A stretch of 64,000 nucleotides of DNA from NCBI RefSeq assembly GCF_018691265.1, contig NW_024881330.1, forward strand, positions 14,817,386-14,881,385, read 5' to 3'. The notes under the pieces are model-generated. The model did no database searches, was not told the origin of the DNA, and saw only the letters and a program-made list of their open reading frames with translations. Origin of the DNA: Tyto alba (lineage: Eukaryota; Chordata; Aves; Strigiformes; Tytonidae). Shown in pieces: positions 1 through 14,100 of this stretch (positions are counted from its first letter, which is position 1; each line of letters opens with the position of its first letter). Position numbers and translations under genes: made by a program.

Positions 1-3000
1 TGGATGAAATGGAATAAATTGCAGCTGTGTGTTCAGCTCTGCAAATATCTCTAGCAAATGTGTAATTGGCTGTAGAGTGGGTGGTGTGGGAGTAGGCAAG
101 TATCCAGGTCTTGCATAAACACGGGATTTTCTCTCTAAAGGGACACATTTCTTGTTCAATCTTTACACCAGCGTTCAGCTGGCCCACTGTCCCATCAGCA
201 GGCTAGAAACTAGGTTCCAGCAGAGCATGGTACAAGGCACAGCAGAGAAAACCAGCTCCATTTACAGAATTACAAACATAAGCATGTAATTCTGGCTCTC
301 CATCTCGGTCTGTGGCTGCAGTCTAGTATGGATGGATTGCCTAAGCAAGGCTGCATTACATATTTTCATTACATACATTCATTACATACTTCTTTTTTTG
401 TTTTTAAAAGAGAGGCTGAATTTTTTATAATACGCCAAATACATTAGTCTCTAACTGAAAAAAAAAAATAAACAACATAATATAAAAACTACATAATATA
501 AAAATCAAAAATAGATACATCTAATAATTCACCTAATAGAAAATTAAATCATAGATTCTCAAAGGGCATCATCACTGGTTCAGATAGTGTCTGTGTCCTT
601 CCCTCCATACTGATGGGAATTAATGTGAATTTAAGTCTTTTTTCACTGGGAATATAATGAAACCATTGCTGTGCAAACTCCACAAATAGAGTGGACAAAT
701 TAGGGGAGAAAACAGCTGACCTAATAGCCCATGAGAACAACTCTTGTTTTGGGATGGGCAGCCTTGGGTCTGCTCTCAAGTCTCTTCTCTGCGACGGCAG
801 TTTCCCCAGTGGATTGACCGAGTGGTCAGACAAACACCAACACAGCAAATGGGAATTACATAAGTAAATTAAAGCTATCTGTAGATACCTGGAGGGTAAT
901 AACATAAGGACTTAATACCCTGAAATGCAAACCTTCCATGAATACAGAATACAGAAATATAGGTCACTGCTTCTTACGGCCCTAATTGGGAATTGGTGTG
1001 TAAAATGACTGACTTAATCAGAGTTCCAGCAGGAAATACCCACAGGTAAAGCCAAGTTGGACTGGACCACATCAGGAAAGCAAACCAGGATGCTTAACTT
1101 TATAAGCGTTTCTGTTGTATACCGCAATTTGATACCTACCACAGAACAGCTCTGAAAACGTTAAATAACTTGAATGACTAAAGGTGGCTCTGGGTGAAAT
1201 ACTACATCAGTAGCAGAAGAACATGGAGTCATAGCTTGGAAATAATACCTTTTTATGCTTGGGTTGACCATTTAGTGGGTTTTTTTTCATGGTATATCTA
1301 TACCTAAACTCGAGTTGCTAAAAGAAAAACACACATCATGAATAAAGAATTTTAAAACTATATATATCAGTTTACCTACAAGATCAAATATAATTAGACT
1401 AAACTAACTAAATGTAGTTTGGTTAGGGCCTATATTAGTTAAAAATAGTCCCTAAACCAGCCCAAACAAGGGAGTTACAAGGACAGTCCAATCTATGCAG
1501 GGCACCCTTAGCACCCTCTGGTATCAAGACTGTAACGAGCAGGAAGGGTCTGCGCCATTTGAGACAAGCAGCTGCTCTCTGCTTGCACAGACAAAAGTGC
1601 AATTGTTTTTCCATGTGTTTGACTAGCTAAACAGAGCCTTGGCTTTAATGCAACATGTTTCCCAAATCATTCACTAATATCATGAAAAGAAGCCAGCTTG
1701 TGTCTTGAGCAGCAACAAGAAAAGACACAGAGAAGTGCGGGGAAGGGTCTGTAAAGCAAGCAGCCAGGGAGCAGCAGCACCCCCAAAGTGCTCAGGGCAG
1801 AGAGCTGTGACAGCCACAATGCTGTAAACCCAACAGCATCTGAGGATCCCTTCAAGGCTTCAAGTGAAATGCATATTGCAACTAAACCTAATGATACAAA
1901 ATGCTTTTCATGCTCAAATGAGAGCAAAAGCAATTCAAAATGCCAGCATTTTGCTGGACTGGCCTCTAATTTGATGTCTTTTTTATAGACACTTAGGATA
2001 CTCTTTTTAAGATTTCAACCATTCTGCAGATAGGTTTTACAGATGACAGTCCTCTCTAAATTGAGCCCGACTACCTAAGAGTGACTTGCAATAGCCTAAG
2101 CAAGCTCACTCAGGGGTAAGATCCCAGCTGCTCTGGCAGGCACTAGATCTCGCCATTCAATGGGCTATAGACCACGCTGGAATTTGGAAGCTGTATCAAA
2201 ACACAAGCACAGCCCTGTTTTACGGTGCAGCTGAAACCAAGACTGCTTTCTCTCTTTCTGAATGGCTACAGCTGTAAGACTTCAGAAACAATCAAGAAAG
2301 CACTTTTATAAATGCAGGGGTTTCAGATATCTGGGTTATCCTGCCATAATACTCCCCTTACTCAAAAAGAATTTTTAAACCTACTTTTTATTAAAATAAT
2401 GTGACTAAATTTAAAAAAATCCACTGACCTCCAATTACGAACCTGCAGACAATTTTTTTTTTTCTGAATTGTATTCGCTATTGACAAGAAGGAGCCAACA
2501 TAGAGACACAAGTATAGTAGGTCACTTGTTGCCCATCAGTGCTTTAGGAGACTGGCCTACAAACAAGTTCAATTCTAATGTCAACTACACCACTGTGAAT
2601 GCAGAAAAAATAACTTTGAGGTATTATGAAACTTTCTGTATTTGCATAAGGCTTCAATTATTGTAAAGAGAAAAAAAAAAAAAAAGTCATTTTATTGCCC
2701 AGTAAAACTCTCTGTCTGTTAAAAGAGTCTTTAGAAAAAATCACACAGAGTTATTGGAAATTTAATACTGTTCTGCAGGCCAAAATTCAGGTCTGGGATA
2801 AGAAAATAAAAACTTGATAAACCTGTGTCCTATAAGTTTAGGGGAAAAAAAAGGAAATTCACTGTTAAAGGTGAAATTTGTACTCAAAAAGCTAAACCCA
2901 CTTCTTTTATATTTCACCTAAGAACCCCCACTGACTTAATTCCTTTCTCTATAGTGAATAACATGGATCTTGATGTTCAAAATCAGGACTGAAAAACATA

Positions 3001-6000
3001 AAAATAATTTTTCTCTGGTTTTTTTTTTTTTTGTGTGTGCTGTTTGCAGTTTACATCCTGCTGGAGTGACATTTGAGCACTGTGCTGCCCATCTGCATGG
3101 GAGCAGATCCTTCCCCTTATATCTCAGGGGGGTGACTTTTCACATGCAGAGTTTTGATCTCTTTATCATAGAACAGTTGCTGATAGTCACAGCAAGCATC
3201 TAGTCTCTAGTCCAATATAAAGCTGCCTGATTTTGTAGCTGATTTTATGTCCACTGACTTAGAAGAACAGAAGCCCATGGTCCACTGAAGCAAGTGAAGT
3301 CCCACACCCCATCTACTTGGTGGTGACTATGCATTCAGAGGCATCTGCACAAAGGTGGAGTTCACTTAGCCATCCAAAATAACTTCAACAGAAGGAACTG
3401 TGGCCTCAGAAGAGATGTCTCCAAAAGAAACTCATCCTTAAACAACTTTGTGGGGAAAGAAGCACGGCAAACCAAGGAAAAGAACAGAAAAATGGAGATA
3501 CACCAAAAAATGTAGGAATGTTGGATGAAATTCTGACATGTCTGAAGAACGTGGAAGCTTTATCATGTCTATAAAAGAACCAGAATGTCATACTGGAGTC
3601 TAATGGCTTATTAGTGGAAACCAGAGCAAAACAGAGTAAAATTTTGTTAAAGATCAGCAGAGACTGGAATACAACAGCATTGGAAATAGAAAGCCTCTAC
3701 TCACCCCCAGAAGAGTTACAACCTGGGCAGGGATGGCAGGATGGTACATCACAAAGAAAGTATTTGGAGTTGATGCAAACACAAATTCGTTGTCAGGAGG
3801 AGGACGGTGGCTTAGCAAGAGGACAGTTGTACCGACTGAATTTTGAAACTCAGTGGAGCCTGTGCTGGTGTAACATTGCTGCATGGGAATCAGTAGCTCC
3901 AGTCTATAAATTTTGACCTACATGTTGCTCTGAGACTGGGAAACCTAGACCATACACTGTGAAAAACAGTCTCAGTAATACAAGGAAACTTTAGCAAACC
4001 TGGAGTTCTAATAATTTGTACTGGTATGAAAATGGATTTACTCATCAAACTTTTGAATTACGTCCGATTTGTTGGCATTTTCTATCTGTCTAACCCCACA
4101 GTACTTTACAAGAATAGCTATGAATTCTGGTAGGAAAACGGCCAGCGAAGTTGCATAGAGAGTTTGTGACAAGATAAAGAAGAGAATCCAAATCCAAGTT
4201 GTGTCTTCCATGTGGCCACTATGGGGCAGGTTCAACCAACAGGCCAGTGGTACAGTGTCTCTAAGATAGTCTCCTGTCACTCAGAGAGGTCCAACAATGA
4301 TAGGACTTCCACCATGGAAGAGGAGCAAAACATAACTGAGTAGCTGGTGCAGCAAAGGGGCAGAAGAGAGACTGGTTAGCAGCTCTTCCAATGCTGCACT
4401 GGGATTCCCAATGATGAGAAGAAAAGGGGACTTCTCAGAAAAGATTTCATTATTTCAGTCAACCCAAAGACAATGTGCTAATGCAAAAGATGATCAAGGA
4501 CATAAGGACTCTGTTGTTGCACTTGTAGTATTCTGTAATGAAAGCAAAGGAGAGATTTGCCAAACCTTGTCTCCTTTTGGCAACCAGACAAAATTCTGGC
4601 AGGGACACACAATGCAGCTCCCAAAATCACATTTTCCTTCTAAGTGAGAAAAGTCCCTAGTTTGGTGAAAGGGCTGAATTCACAAAACTTTCACACAAGA
4701 GGAGATGGGTGCGATGCAGGTTGTTGTCCAGTGCTTGCAGAACTATGTTACCATAATAATTTTGATGGCAATAATCCCAGTATAGTTAGAGTAACAGGGT
4801 TTTAGGGTAGGTCCAACCTATTGAAAAGTGGTAACAGGACTCACTCTAAAAAATTTGGGAACCACACTGAGGTTAATTAAGCACACCCACTGGAAGTGGA
4901 AACTTTGGGTCAGTCACAGACGCATCACCGCAGCTCATCAGCAAAATCCTTGTGCAAATGATGACCTCAGACCAAAAAAAGAAGGCAGAGTTGGAACACC
5001 CAGGCACAGATTCATGCAACGACTGGGAAAGTATGGTGACTGCTATACATGCTGCTAAACAGTTGTAAAGGACAACCAACCACAAATCCATTTTTCAAGT
5101 TCAATGGCAGAGTTGAGTATTTCCACATTCACAAATATCTGATCTCTTCCAACTTCTGTTGAATCATCATGCTACTAACACAGCTGCCTTACTAAAATCT
5201 TCTTTAGAGTCTTTTAGAAAGATTCCCACTAAAGAACAAATGAAAAAAAAAACCCCACCATCCAAACTATTGACCGTTATGTTCTTACTATGCTCTCAAC
5301 ACGTCTTAATGTGGCAACCACTCTTCCTGAGCATGACTTACAAGATGTCCAAGGCTAATGACTATCCTACTCAGCTCACTCTTTCCAATCTCTGTGATAG
5401 GTAGCAGCACATAAAATCTGAGGTTCTGGTTACAGCTGAATGAAGTGAAAGACAGACCTAAAATTTGTTTCATTTTTTTTTGGTTTTGCAAAACTAGAGT
5501 TGATTTTTACAGTAAAATATCAAGTCTGACTTCTTAAAATTAGATTTCTCTAAGGTCATATGTGCTTGAATACAGCTTCCACATTTCTATGAAGGAGAAT
5601 GGACCTTGGTGTTATAGTTTATAATTAAATACTAACAGAAAATTAGGCAATCACAGAGACATGTTTGAAATTTATATATACATTTATATTCAAGCCCTAC
5701 AGTAGTGGCATTCATCACACACAGTGCTATACACATTTAGCTCTGCTGCTTCTCTATTTATGGACAAACTATGAAAGCATTTTGTCAGCAACTTTTTTTG
5801 AATCTTCACATTACCAAATACATTCATTCTGAATTCACTCTAATGTAATTATCAAATTCAGCACTGAGCTGATAACAGAGCTAAAGGAAAATACCAACCT
5901 GCCTCAGTGTTTTCCTGCTATAATTGAAAACAGATGGCAACTCATGTAATTTATGCTTTTCCACAATTGGCAACATGTTGGTATAAGATAAAAATTCTAA

Positions 6001-9000
6001 GCCTGAATTGCATCTGCTTCAACAACACTATATGCCAGTGCACAGTATAAATATTTATCCAAACCTACTTCATCTTCTCATTTAAAGCTCAGTCACGTGA
6101 GATACTGAAAGTACCCTTCGGATACCTTCAATTAGCATTGAAGCATCTCCCCAGTCCTTTAAAGGGTTAGAGTCTGATACTGAGGTATCTTCCCTTTCCT
6201 AAACTTCATGGAGGGTTAGATGGAGGCACGTTTATTATGCCTTATTTATACAAAATACAAATACAATCCCAGTCTTCAAGCTCCCCCTAGACAGCCTTTA
6301 CTTACAAAGAAGTTTCTCACTGATGATGTCGAAGCTTCTCTACTTTTCCCACTATCCTGTAAAACATTGGAGACTGGCCACAGTCACAAATGGGATATTT
6401 TTTCCAGAGGGAGCACCTGTTTGGGGTTTTTTTAGGAGTTTTAGACTGGTTTATCTGGCTTGTCAAACGGTTAAGCAGTCACCAGGTTTCCGGTCAGATT
6501 GGCAAGGACCATGGGATGGGGTTTGCGTTTCTCTGCAGCACAGGGTACGTTCAACCTCCCAGGATCTGAGTTTAAATTTCTTCCTATTGCAGGAATCTAA
6601 GGCACTGGCAATTCCTCTGACCTCACATGTTCTTGGGTTGGTTTTCCTGCCACTTGGAACCTTATAATGCATAGCATTTAGTCCTTTATGTTACAAGGCT
6701 GTAATATTTTGCGATTATGGCAGTATCTGGACTCTGTACTAATCAGATAGTACGTATGTTCCTTTGATTGCAGGGAGACTGGGCTTGATGACCTTGATGA
6801 ACCTGACAGCAATCTGCTCCATGAGACAGTGGCTACTCAATTACACTTGAGATTTGGCTCTTATTCTGCTTGTGAAATCATTTGAGAACCTGGACCTCAA
6901 ATAATCATTTGTGAATGCAGAAGACAATAGCACAGGCAGAAAATTTATGAGGCTGACCTGCTTCCTGTGCCAGCTTTTAAAGATCAGGAGAGCAGAACCA
7001 TGCTGAAATGGTCCTGGCTGTATACTGTAATCCCCAAGCAGAGTTTTAAACAGAAGGATTGGTACCAGTGACCATATGTGGCCCCCCGAACTCCCTGCTA
7101 CTAATTGAAATAAAGAAGAAGCAGAATAGGATTAAAAATCTTGGGTGGCTGCTGGCTATTTGTACGATATAAATACTTTAGGTGTAACAGCTATAAATAA
7201 CAAATTTGCTCAAAATCAGTTTAAGGAATCAGATATTCTTTATGATTCCTCAAAGGTTGGAGCAGGGCACTAATTTCTGCAGCCAAAAGGAAGAACAGAT
7301 AATCAGCAAGATGGGTGATTAATTTGTTTCTTTCAGAAGCCTCACTCTAAGCTATGTCTGCTCGTTTTGTCATACTCTGTTACAGTGATGTCACACTAAA
7401 TAACAACATGTGATGCATGATTTAAGTCACTAGTTTGAAGTCAAGCTGTGTAACTTTTCAAAGAATACTTGTGCCTTAAAACCAGAAATTAACTTACAGA
7501 ATAAAACACTGAAGAAAAGGAGAAAAAAGTTTTCCTGACAACTGGCAATATTAGCAGTGTCATCCTCAGAGACCTGAATTTTGCAGCCAGTCAATACTGA
7601 ATATTAAAGCAACCTGGTAACTTCAAAATCTTGCTGTTCCTGTCTTCTACTGCTGACAACAGCAGACAGAGAAACAGAGCTGCAAATAGAAGTACACATA
7701 GCAACACTGACTCCTTTCATAGCCCTGTGTTGCCTCCAGCTCCCACTTGTTCATGTGCTTACAGCAACCACGCTCTTTTCAAGGCTGTCACAGGCAACTG
7801 CGCTTCAATAAACCAGGTCTAAAAATACTTTAATAAAGCTAATTGACAAGATATTTATTAAATTATTTGCTCAGCTCCATTCTTGAAACCTCAGACTGTA
7901 AATGGTAATCCTATTTACCAGCCCCAGAAGAGGTATCAAGACTTAAAGCCAAAAAACATAACACCCTCTCACACCTCTTCAGCAAACCATGCCAGTAGGG
8001 ATTTTCTCATAATTCAATTGTCTAAAAATTCCCCCTGTAGAGGATGTCACATGTAAGGAGACGGCAAGTGCTGCCACGCAGAGGTGCACGTGTGTGACGG
8101 AGACCCATGCGCTCCAGCCACCCAGCACCATGCCCACCCACCACACAGCCGCTGCGTGTGGTCAGAGCTCCGTCCCAAGCTCATTGAGATTTTCACTCAG
8201 GCCCTCGATTCACAGTGCTTTGGAGCAGGGCAGGAGCCCAGCCAAGGTCAAACTGAAAGCAAGCCACTCCAAAGTCCTTCAGGTAGGTTGCGCCTGTAAT
8301 GTTTACTGGTTTATAAAATACATGGTAAAGTATTAAGTGCACAGACTGAGATCCTGCAATGTGATTGTAGGCAGCAGTCCTCTCAACAATCTGTCCAGTG
8401 TAATGCAGAGACAGGAATGTAGTGCTTTCCAAGAGAGGTAAGTGCAAAATCACAAGCTTTACAAATAAAGACACTTCCAAAAGCAATTACACTGGATACA
8501 TCTCCTTAGGAGGAAAAACCCTGCTGCTACTGCCAAGAACTTTTCTACAAACTGCAATGCCAAGTCTTGGCTCTTCTTCAAATTCTTGCCCTTTTCATCA
8601 TAGCCAACTTTCCTTGTTAGCACTTCTTTGGTGTAGCGCTCAGAGAAATGCTGGCAGACAAAAGCCTCTTGCACCAGCCCACCAGAAGTTACCATGCCCA
8701 ACAGCCTATTTTCAAAGTGCCCCTCCTGCAGCTTCCACACAGGGGAAGGCTTATTTTCAAGGAGCTGTCATCTAAAGCCTGTCATATGATTCCTTTAAAT
8801 TTGCCAGATTGAAGAGTTCTGTAAACAGATGGATTAAGTGACATAGATTTTTTAAAATCTCAAATACTACACTATAATTTACATACCTATTGCCATGGGA
8901 ACACCTCAACCAAAAAACCCTTATTTTTCAAAGAAAACTGGCATTTCTACACGAAGGGCTAAAGGTATTCAGTGTTTCCGAAAATGGGGTGCCAATTATG

Positions 9001-11076
9001 GTGTCTAAACAGGGACTCATCTAATATACGGCCATAATGTTTTATGTGCAATTCTGCTCTGAAAAGCTTTACGTAAAGTTAGCACCTTTGCAAATAATCA
9101 GATCAGTCCTTTGTGCAAATTCAAGGCAATATATCCCAGTTTTACTGTCTAAAATACTGCTTGCTCCCCTCAGGACCACAGGCTATCTTACATTCTTATG
9201 TCTTGAATGGTTCAGGTAAACCTCTGTAACCCCATCAGAGTCCCTGAGCACATGGAAAGCACAAATTGAAGATACAGTGACATAGTACATAAAACCATTT
9301 TCAGAGGTGAAATATGAAAGAACTCAGCTTAACTGAAACATTCTAGTTTGTAGTCACAGGACTGCCAGCAAGAAACCAAAAGTAAAAACAAACCAAAACC
9401 CCACTATATTCAGCTCTAAACTGCTGAGTGCAGAAGTGAAATCTCGAAGATTATACATATGACACCATAGTGTTATTTTTACAAGTCGGATTTCAAAATA
9501 GATCTAATTTATTGCTAGCTGCTATATTCAGAGAGTAAAAGATATTGTAAGGCACTAAACTCCCAAGTTCAGGATCTAGAACATACACATGAATAAATTC
9601 ATTATTTTTAAATTTAAGTCCCTTAAATTTTAGGCAGGATTACTATTAAAAAATTATACTCTTCATATAAAAATTGTAATTGTATATTATATTTAGGTAT
9701 TGTATAAAACATATAAAAAGTTCCAGTTCCCTCAGGAATCAAGCCATTTGCCAGCAGAATGTGTCAGGGCGTTGCGTGCACCAACAGGATTGCAGCTTCC
9801 ATTTCCCCTCCCAGGGGTTTTGCTTGCCTACCATGCTCAAAAAAAGTAAATGTTTAAAAGACAGTATGCTTTTGCATGTTTCATTTAAAAAAAAAAAAAA
9901 ACAAAAACAAACCAAACCAAACCAAACAAACAGAAAAAAAACCCAACCAAACAAAAACCCAACCAAGCAGCAGCTGGAGAGGAGAAACTCCTGTAGTGCA
10001 TTTGCTGAGGAGGGTGCCATGGCAGGTCTGGCACCGCGCGACAAGCAGGACGCGCATCCCTGGAGTCATGGCAGCACATGCTGCCTCCAGCTTGGTGGGT
10101 GCGAATATACGGGAGAGAGGCAGCTGGAGTGAGTGTGATGGGAAAGGGAGATGAATCAGAAGGCAGGACAAAATTCATGGCAAACTGGGCTTCATGTGGA
10201 ATACACCTGAAACCTTCATCTGTGTTCTTACCATGCAATACAACATGACATAAACTGGTAATGTGATCTTTGTGTCTGGCCCAGACTAGACACTGGAGTA
10301 GGTGGAGCAGCTAGTTTCCCCTTCTCGCTTTTATCTGTTCTTGGCATAATGCTTTGCTTTTATTTTTTCCACTGTACAAGAGTGTGATTAATTCACAGAT
10401 ATATGCAGGATGTGATCCAAACCTGCAGGTAAGTCAATGGACTCTGCATTAGCAGTATGAAAGCCTTCACAAGGAATTTGTATTTATTTATTCTTAAATC
10501 ATGTATGAAACTACTTCAGCTCTTTATGAAATATGAAAGTATCATACATTCTTCCTTCCAAAATATCTTGATCCGTAACTGCTTTACAGTGAACAATGGG
10601 CTATGCTACCTTCACTTTCAATAGGTATGCCTGACTTTGCCTCTTCCTATATAGGCAAAGTCCAGAAGCTGCATACCAGCAACCACATAAATTGCACAGT
10701 AAAGAGGGAAGCTAAAATTGTGCAGAGTTGGAAAAACAAGCAAAAAAAGGCCCCCAAAACAAAACTGCACCACCACCAAAACCAGCTAACCAACCAAAAA
10801 AAAAATTCAAAAACAAACCGAAAAAAAAGATCAAGAAAGCAACTTGAAAAGGATAAACAATTTTCTTGAGGAAAAGGGATCTGAAGAATATCAAGGACAG
10901 AAGAAACAGGAGGGGAATGAAAGGCAGCAGAACTCACTGAGCACCAAAGGCCTGAAATTGAGACACAGTCAGCCATGGAACCTAAGGCACCTCTCCCTCC
11001 CCAGGTACAGGCAGCCCAAAGCCTTCACTTAGCAGCACAAATACTGCTGGTAAATCATCCTGTTTTGAAAACCCAC
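1..11076 (-). other. DEPTOR intron 8 (partial), no exon recognised
   Basis: This is non-coding sequence downstream of exon 8. I looked on the minus strand for the conserved C-terminal PDZ segment (VNGLNV, DYRTV, MEVMEE) and saw none. Short low-complexity tracts are present: AT-rich with a repeated cataatataaaaa unit near 470-510, A15 at 2671-2685, T14 at 3019-3032, and A-rich blocks at 9885-9975 and 10735-10860. The open frames here (the longest is 150 codons at 9680-10132, running through the A-rich tract) show no recognisable domain. Confidence 0.7.
9885..9975. repeat. A-rich / (CAAAC)n-like low-complexity tract
   Basis: A run of about 15 A is followed by imperfect aaacc, aaaac and cccaacc units. 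It creates Lys/Asn/Gln-rich frames on one strand and Phe/Leu/Val-rich frames on the other. A second, weaker A-rich stretch of similar composition lies at 10735-10860. Confidence 0.8.
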
Positions 11077-11181
11077 CTTCATCCCAGCTGCGGCTGCCGG
11101 CCCGCTGGGGTCCACGGCCTGGATGTGGCAGGGCTTGCTCCCCCGCACCACAAAGCCCCAGCCCACCGCGTCGCCAACGAT
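11077..11181 (-). CDS. DEPTOR: DEPTOR exon 8 (PDZ domain, first part)
   Basis: The 105 nt exon has 35 whole codons, IVGDAVGWGFVVRGSKPCHI followed by QAVDPSGPAAAAGMK. It holds the PDZ carboxylate-loop region, with GWGF (about 11163-11152) in place of the common GLGF. The PDZ domain binds the FAT region of mTOR. The exon is GC- and CpG-rich compared with the surrounding intron. The acceptor is tctctttccag. The donor AG|GTGGGT leaves the exon on a codon boundary. The remaining PDZ strands must come from exon 9, which I do not find to the left. All 35 residues match the human protein as I recall it. Confidence 0.96.
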
Positions 11182-14100
11182 CTGGAAAGAGAAAAGAGAC
11201 ATCATCACCTTCAAGTAGCTCCATGAAATCTAAGGGGGTGACAGCTGAATAAATGGTTCAAAACAGAATTTCAACATCTCTATACCTCTAACACATAGTA
11301 AAAGATGTTGTGTACAGGCAGCTATATATCACTCATGGGAAAGGCTTTATCCAAATGATTTTTCTTGCTTTTAATGAACTTTTCTTGTTAAACTAGGAGG
11401 CTGTAAAAAGCAATGCTTCCAATAACTAGGTTCAAAAATGTCTTTACAGAAAGGCTTTCTCTAATAGTGAATATGAATCAAAATTTCTGTCTTAGGTAGA
11501 AAACTTAAATTTTGGTAGGTAATCCATTCCTGCAGAGCAAGTATTACCAGGAGCACGAACTCCAGATGAGTTTATATAATACAAATATTATTGGATTTAT
11601 GTAATTTTATACTCCATCTAAGTCAGCAGTACTACATTGGCATAAAGACAGGATAAGCAAGTGCAGAATCAGACCTGAAATGTGGGGAAGTACTGATAAC
11701 AGAGTTTGGGATTTTAAAGTACAAACCTTAGCAAATGCAAATAAGCTCTGATTATCCCATCAGAAAGTGTCAGCTTGTATTACCTTATGCATACAACATG
11801 CAGAAAATAAAGAAAAATACTGGAGACATACCGTAAAAGTTTTTCTTACGTATGGGGCTCCAGGCATCAAGAGCTCATCAGCAGTTACAGGTCTCTTCAA
11901 TACTGTGGAGGTACATAAATGAATATTCAATATAAACATTCCTCTGGAGTTTCTCCTAATAAATAAGATACAGTGTTGGAATACAACATCTTTTTGGTCC
12001 CACTTCCCATACACTCTTTCAGTTCTTGCAGACTTGCTTGAAAGTAGTAAAAGATCCAAGGAAAAGACAGCAGAATGACTACAAATGATGAGAGCTTTGG
12101 AATATCGGGGCGTTTAGCTAACAGACTTTGCTGTCTGCAGTCAGGGCACACTAAACACTACTACAAACATCAGAAGTGGCTGCTCTAGTGTTGAAATGAG
12201 TGACCAACCTTCCTGTCATGGAGCAGCTTTTCTTCACGGCTCACTCTGGGTATGCTGGGTGCTTTCTGCAATTTCATCTGAGTCAGGTTTGACTCACAGA
12301 ATTAAATAATAAGAAAACTCTGCTTGAGCCAGGAATTATCCCAACAAAAAGATTTCTGCAATTGTAGGCACAGACATCTATCCCCATCTTATTCAGGGAC
12401 AGCCTGGGTATCTTATAGCTGGGTGAGATTTTACATGAAAGGAAATACCATTGAGTTTTTGCAGCTTCCCCATTAACTTGCTACGTACTGGGATAATTTT
12501 CCCCTGAACAAAGTAAATGTGAAGTTCTGCCAAATCAAAACGATACCATTCTGTGTACCATTTTTTGCCTGTAAATGTTTCACAAGATGGAGGACAATGG
12601 AAAGATATATCTTGTTCACCATTTCTGCCTGTTTCACCTCTAAAATTATGGCCAGTTTTCTTTTAGTGAGAAATGACTTTGATGATGTCTGCCTTTTCAG
12701 TCACAGGTGGAAGATAAAATTACCCACAGATGGTATTCGAAGACATTCATATGAGTTTCTTAATGACATTCATGGGAGCAGGGAGCATTCTAGCATACAA
12801 ACCAATATATATTTCTTTTACTTTCCCATGGATTTTAACAAACTGTCATTTAGCCAGTGTTACACTTTCCAGAGCATGACTGGTCAGCATAAAATAACCT
12901 GAATGATTATGCTCATTTGACAAGTCAGAATCAGGTAAAACATCCACACAGGACTCCCTTGCATGCCTCCCTTCATTATACCTCTGGAAATTTTTTTTGT
13001 TTGATGATTGTTTTTCTACATGACTGGTCAATTCATAACCCAGAGGTTTTTTAAGTGTTTGCCCGCAAGAGAATTCATCTGACAATAAATATACCTCTGC
13101 CTTGTGTTTTTTAGCACACTGTTCAGCAACATGCTCTGGGTCTGGATATCAGGAAAGTATTTGTGAAAAAAATCACTTTATAGTCCAGCAGAGGATTAAG
13201 AATTCCTCCATAACATTTACATCTGACAGCCTTATGTTAACCTAAGCAAGATGACGTGTCCATCTGTACTTGTACTGTGGGAGAAATTATCCTACATTGC
13301 TAGTAATTGTATAATTCTTAAAAGTAAGTCTGTTTATAAGCCCATTGCTGTCTTCTTTCAAATATGAGCCTGTTAAAGCTATTCAGAGTTTGAAAACTAG
13401 ACCTAAGGGAGAAATTCTCTCAAAAAAATAAAGAATTTATGCAAGGGCAACATCAAACTATCCTTTTTCGTCCAATGTTGTGTAATCAGCTACATTAAAA
13501 TAAACTTGTTCTCACTAGTCATGGGTTGCCACTTCATATATAATCAGAGCCATAAATGAACAGAATAATCTGCATACTTCAGATAACACACACATTTATG
13601 GACAGTGCATAAATGCTGTTTTATCTGTCCCAGAAAAATTTCCAGGATGTAATTAAGGATGTTCTGGGGCCAAAGAGCTCCCCATACTAAAACTATCAGA
13701 CCATTTCTGGGAAGTATACCTGAGAGATATTCTGCCAAAACATGATACTGTGGCACTCTTCATATAGGGGCAAACCCATTGCACATAAGAGTAAACACAT
13801 CAGAAGTCGGTGCCAAATGCCCAGCAGCAATGTACTCTGAGGATGCAATGACCACCAGCACTGAGAGACTTCCCCCAGGCTAGATAGCAGGGATTGTGTA
13901 GGGGGTTAGGGCCTCTGGGCATGCAATCCTACAGAGTCCTTCAAATTATTTTAATTTAGCGCCTCATACTGAATTCCCAGCAGAGACTAATGAGAGGGAA
14001 GAAACCATGCTAAGAAGAGAGAAAAAGAAAATATCCCCATAACTACGCCTCTCTTTCTGGTGGGCAGTCTGCACAGCAGGAATTAAATGCACTTTAACTC

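Noticed and set aside
9680..10132. 150-codon plus-strand frame with Lys/Gln/Asn-rich middle
   Set aside because: The middle is the A-rich (CAAAC)n-like tract; no conserved motif on either side.
10975..11226. Plus-strand frame opposite DEPTOR exon 8
   Set aside because: It is the shadow of the GC-rich PDZ exon on the minus strand.
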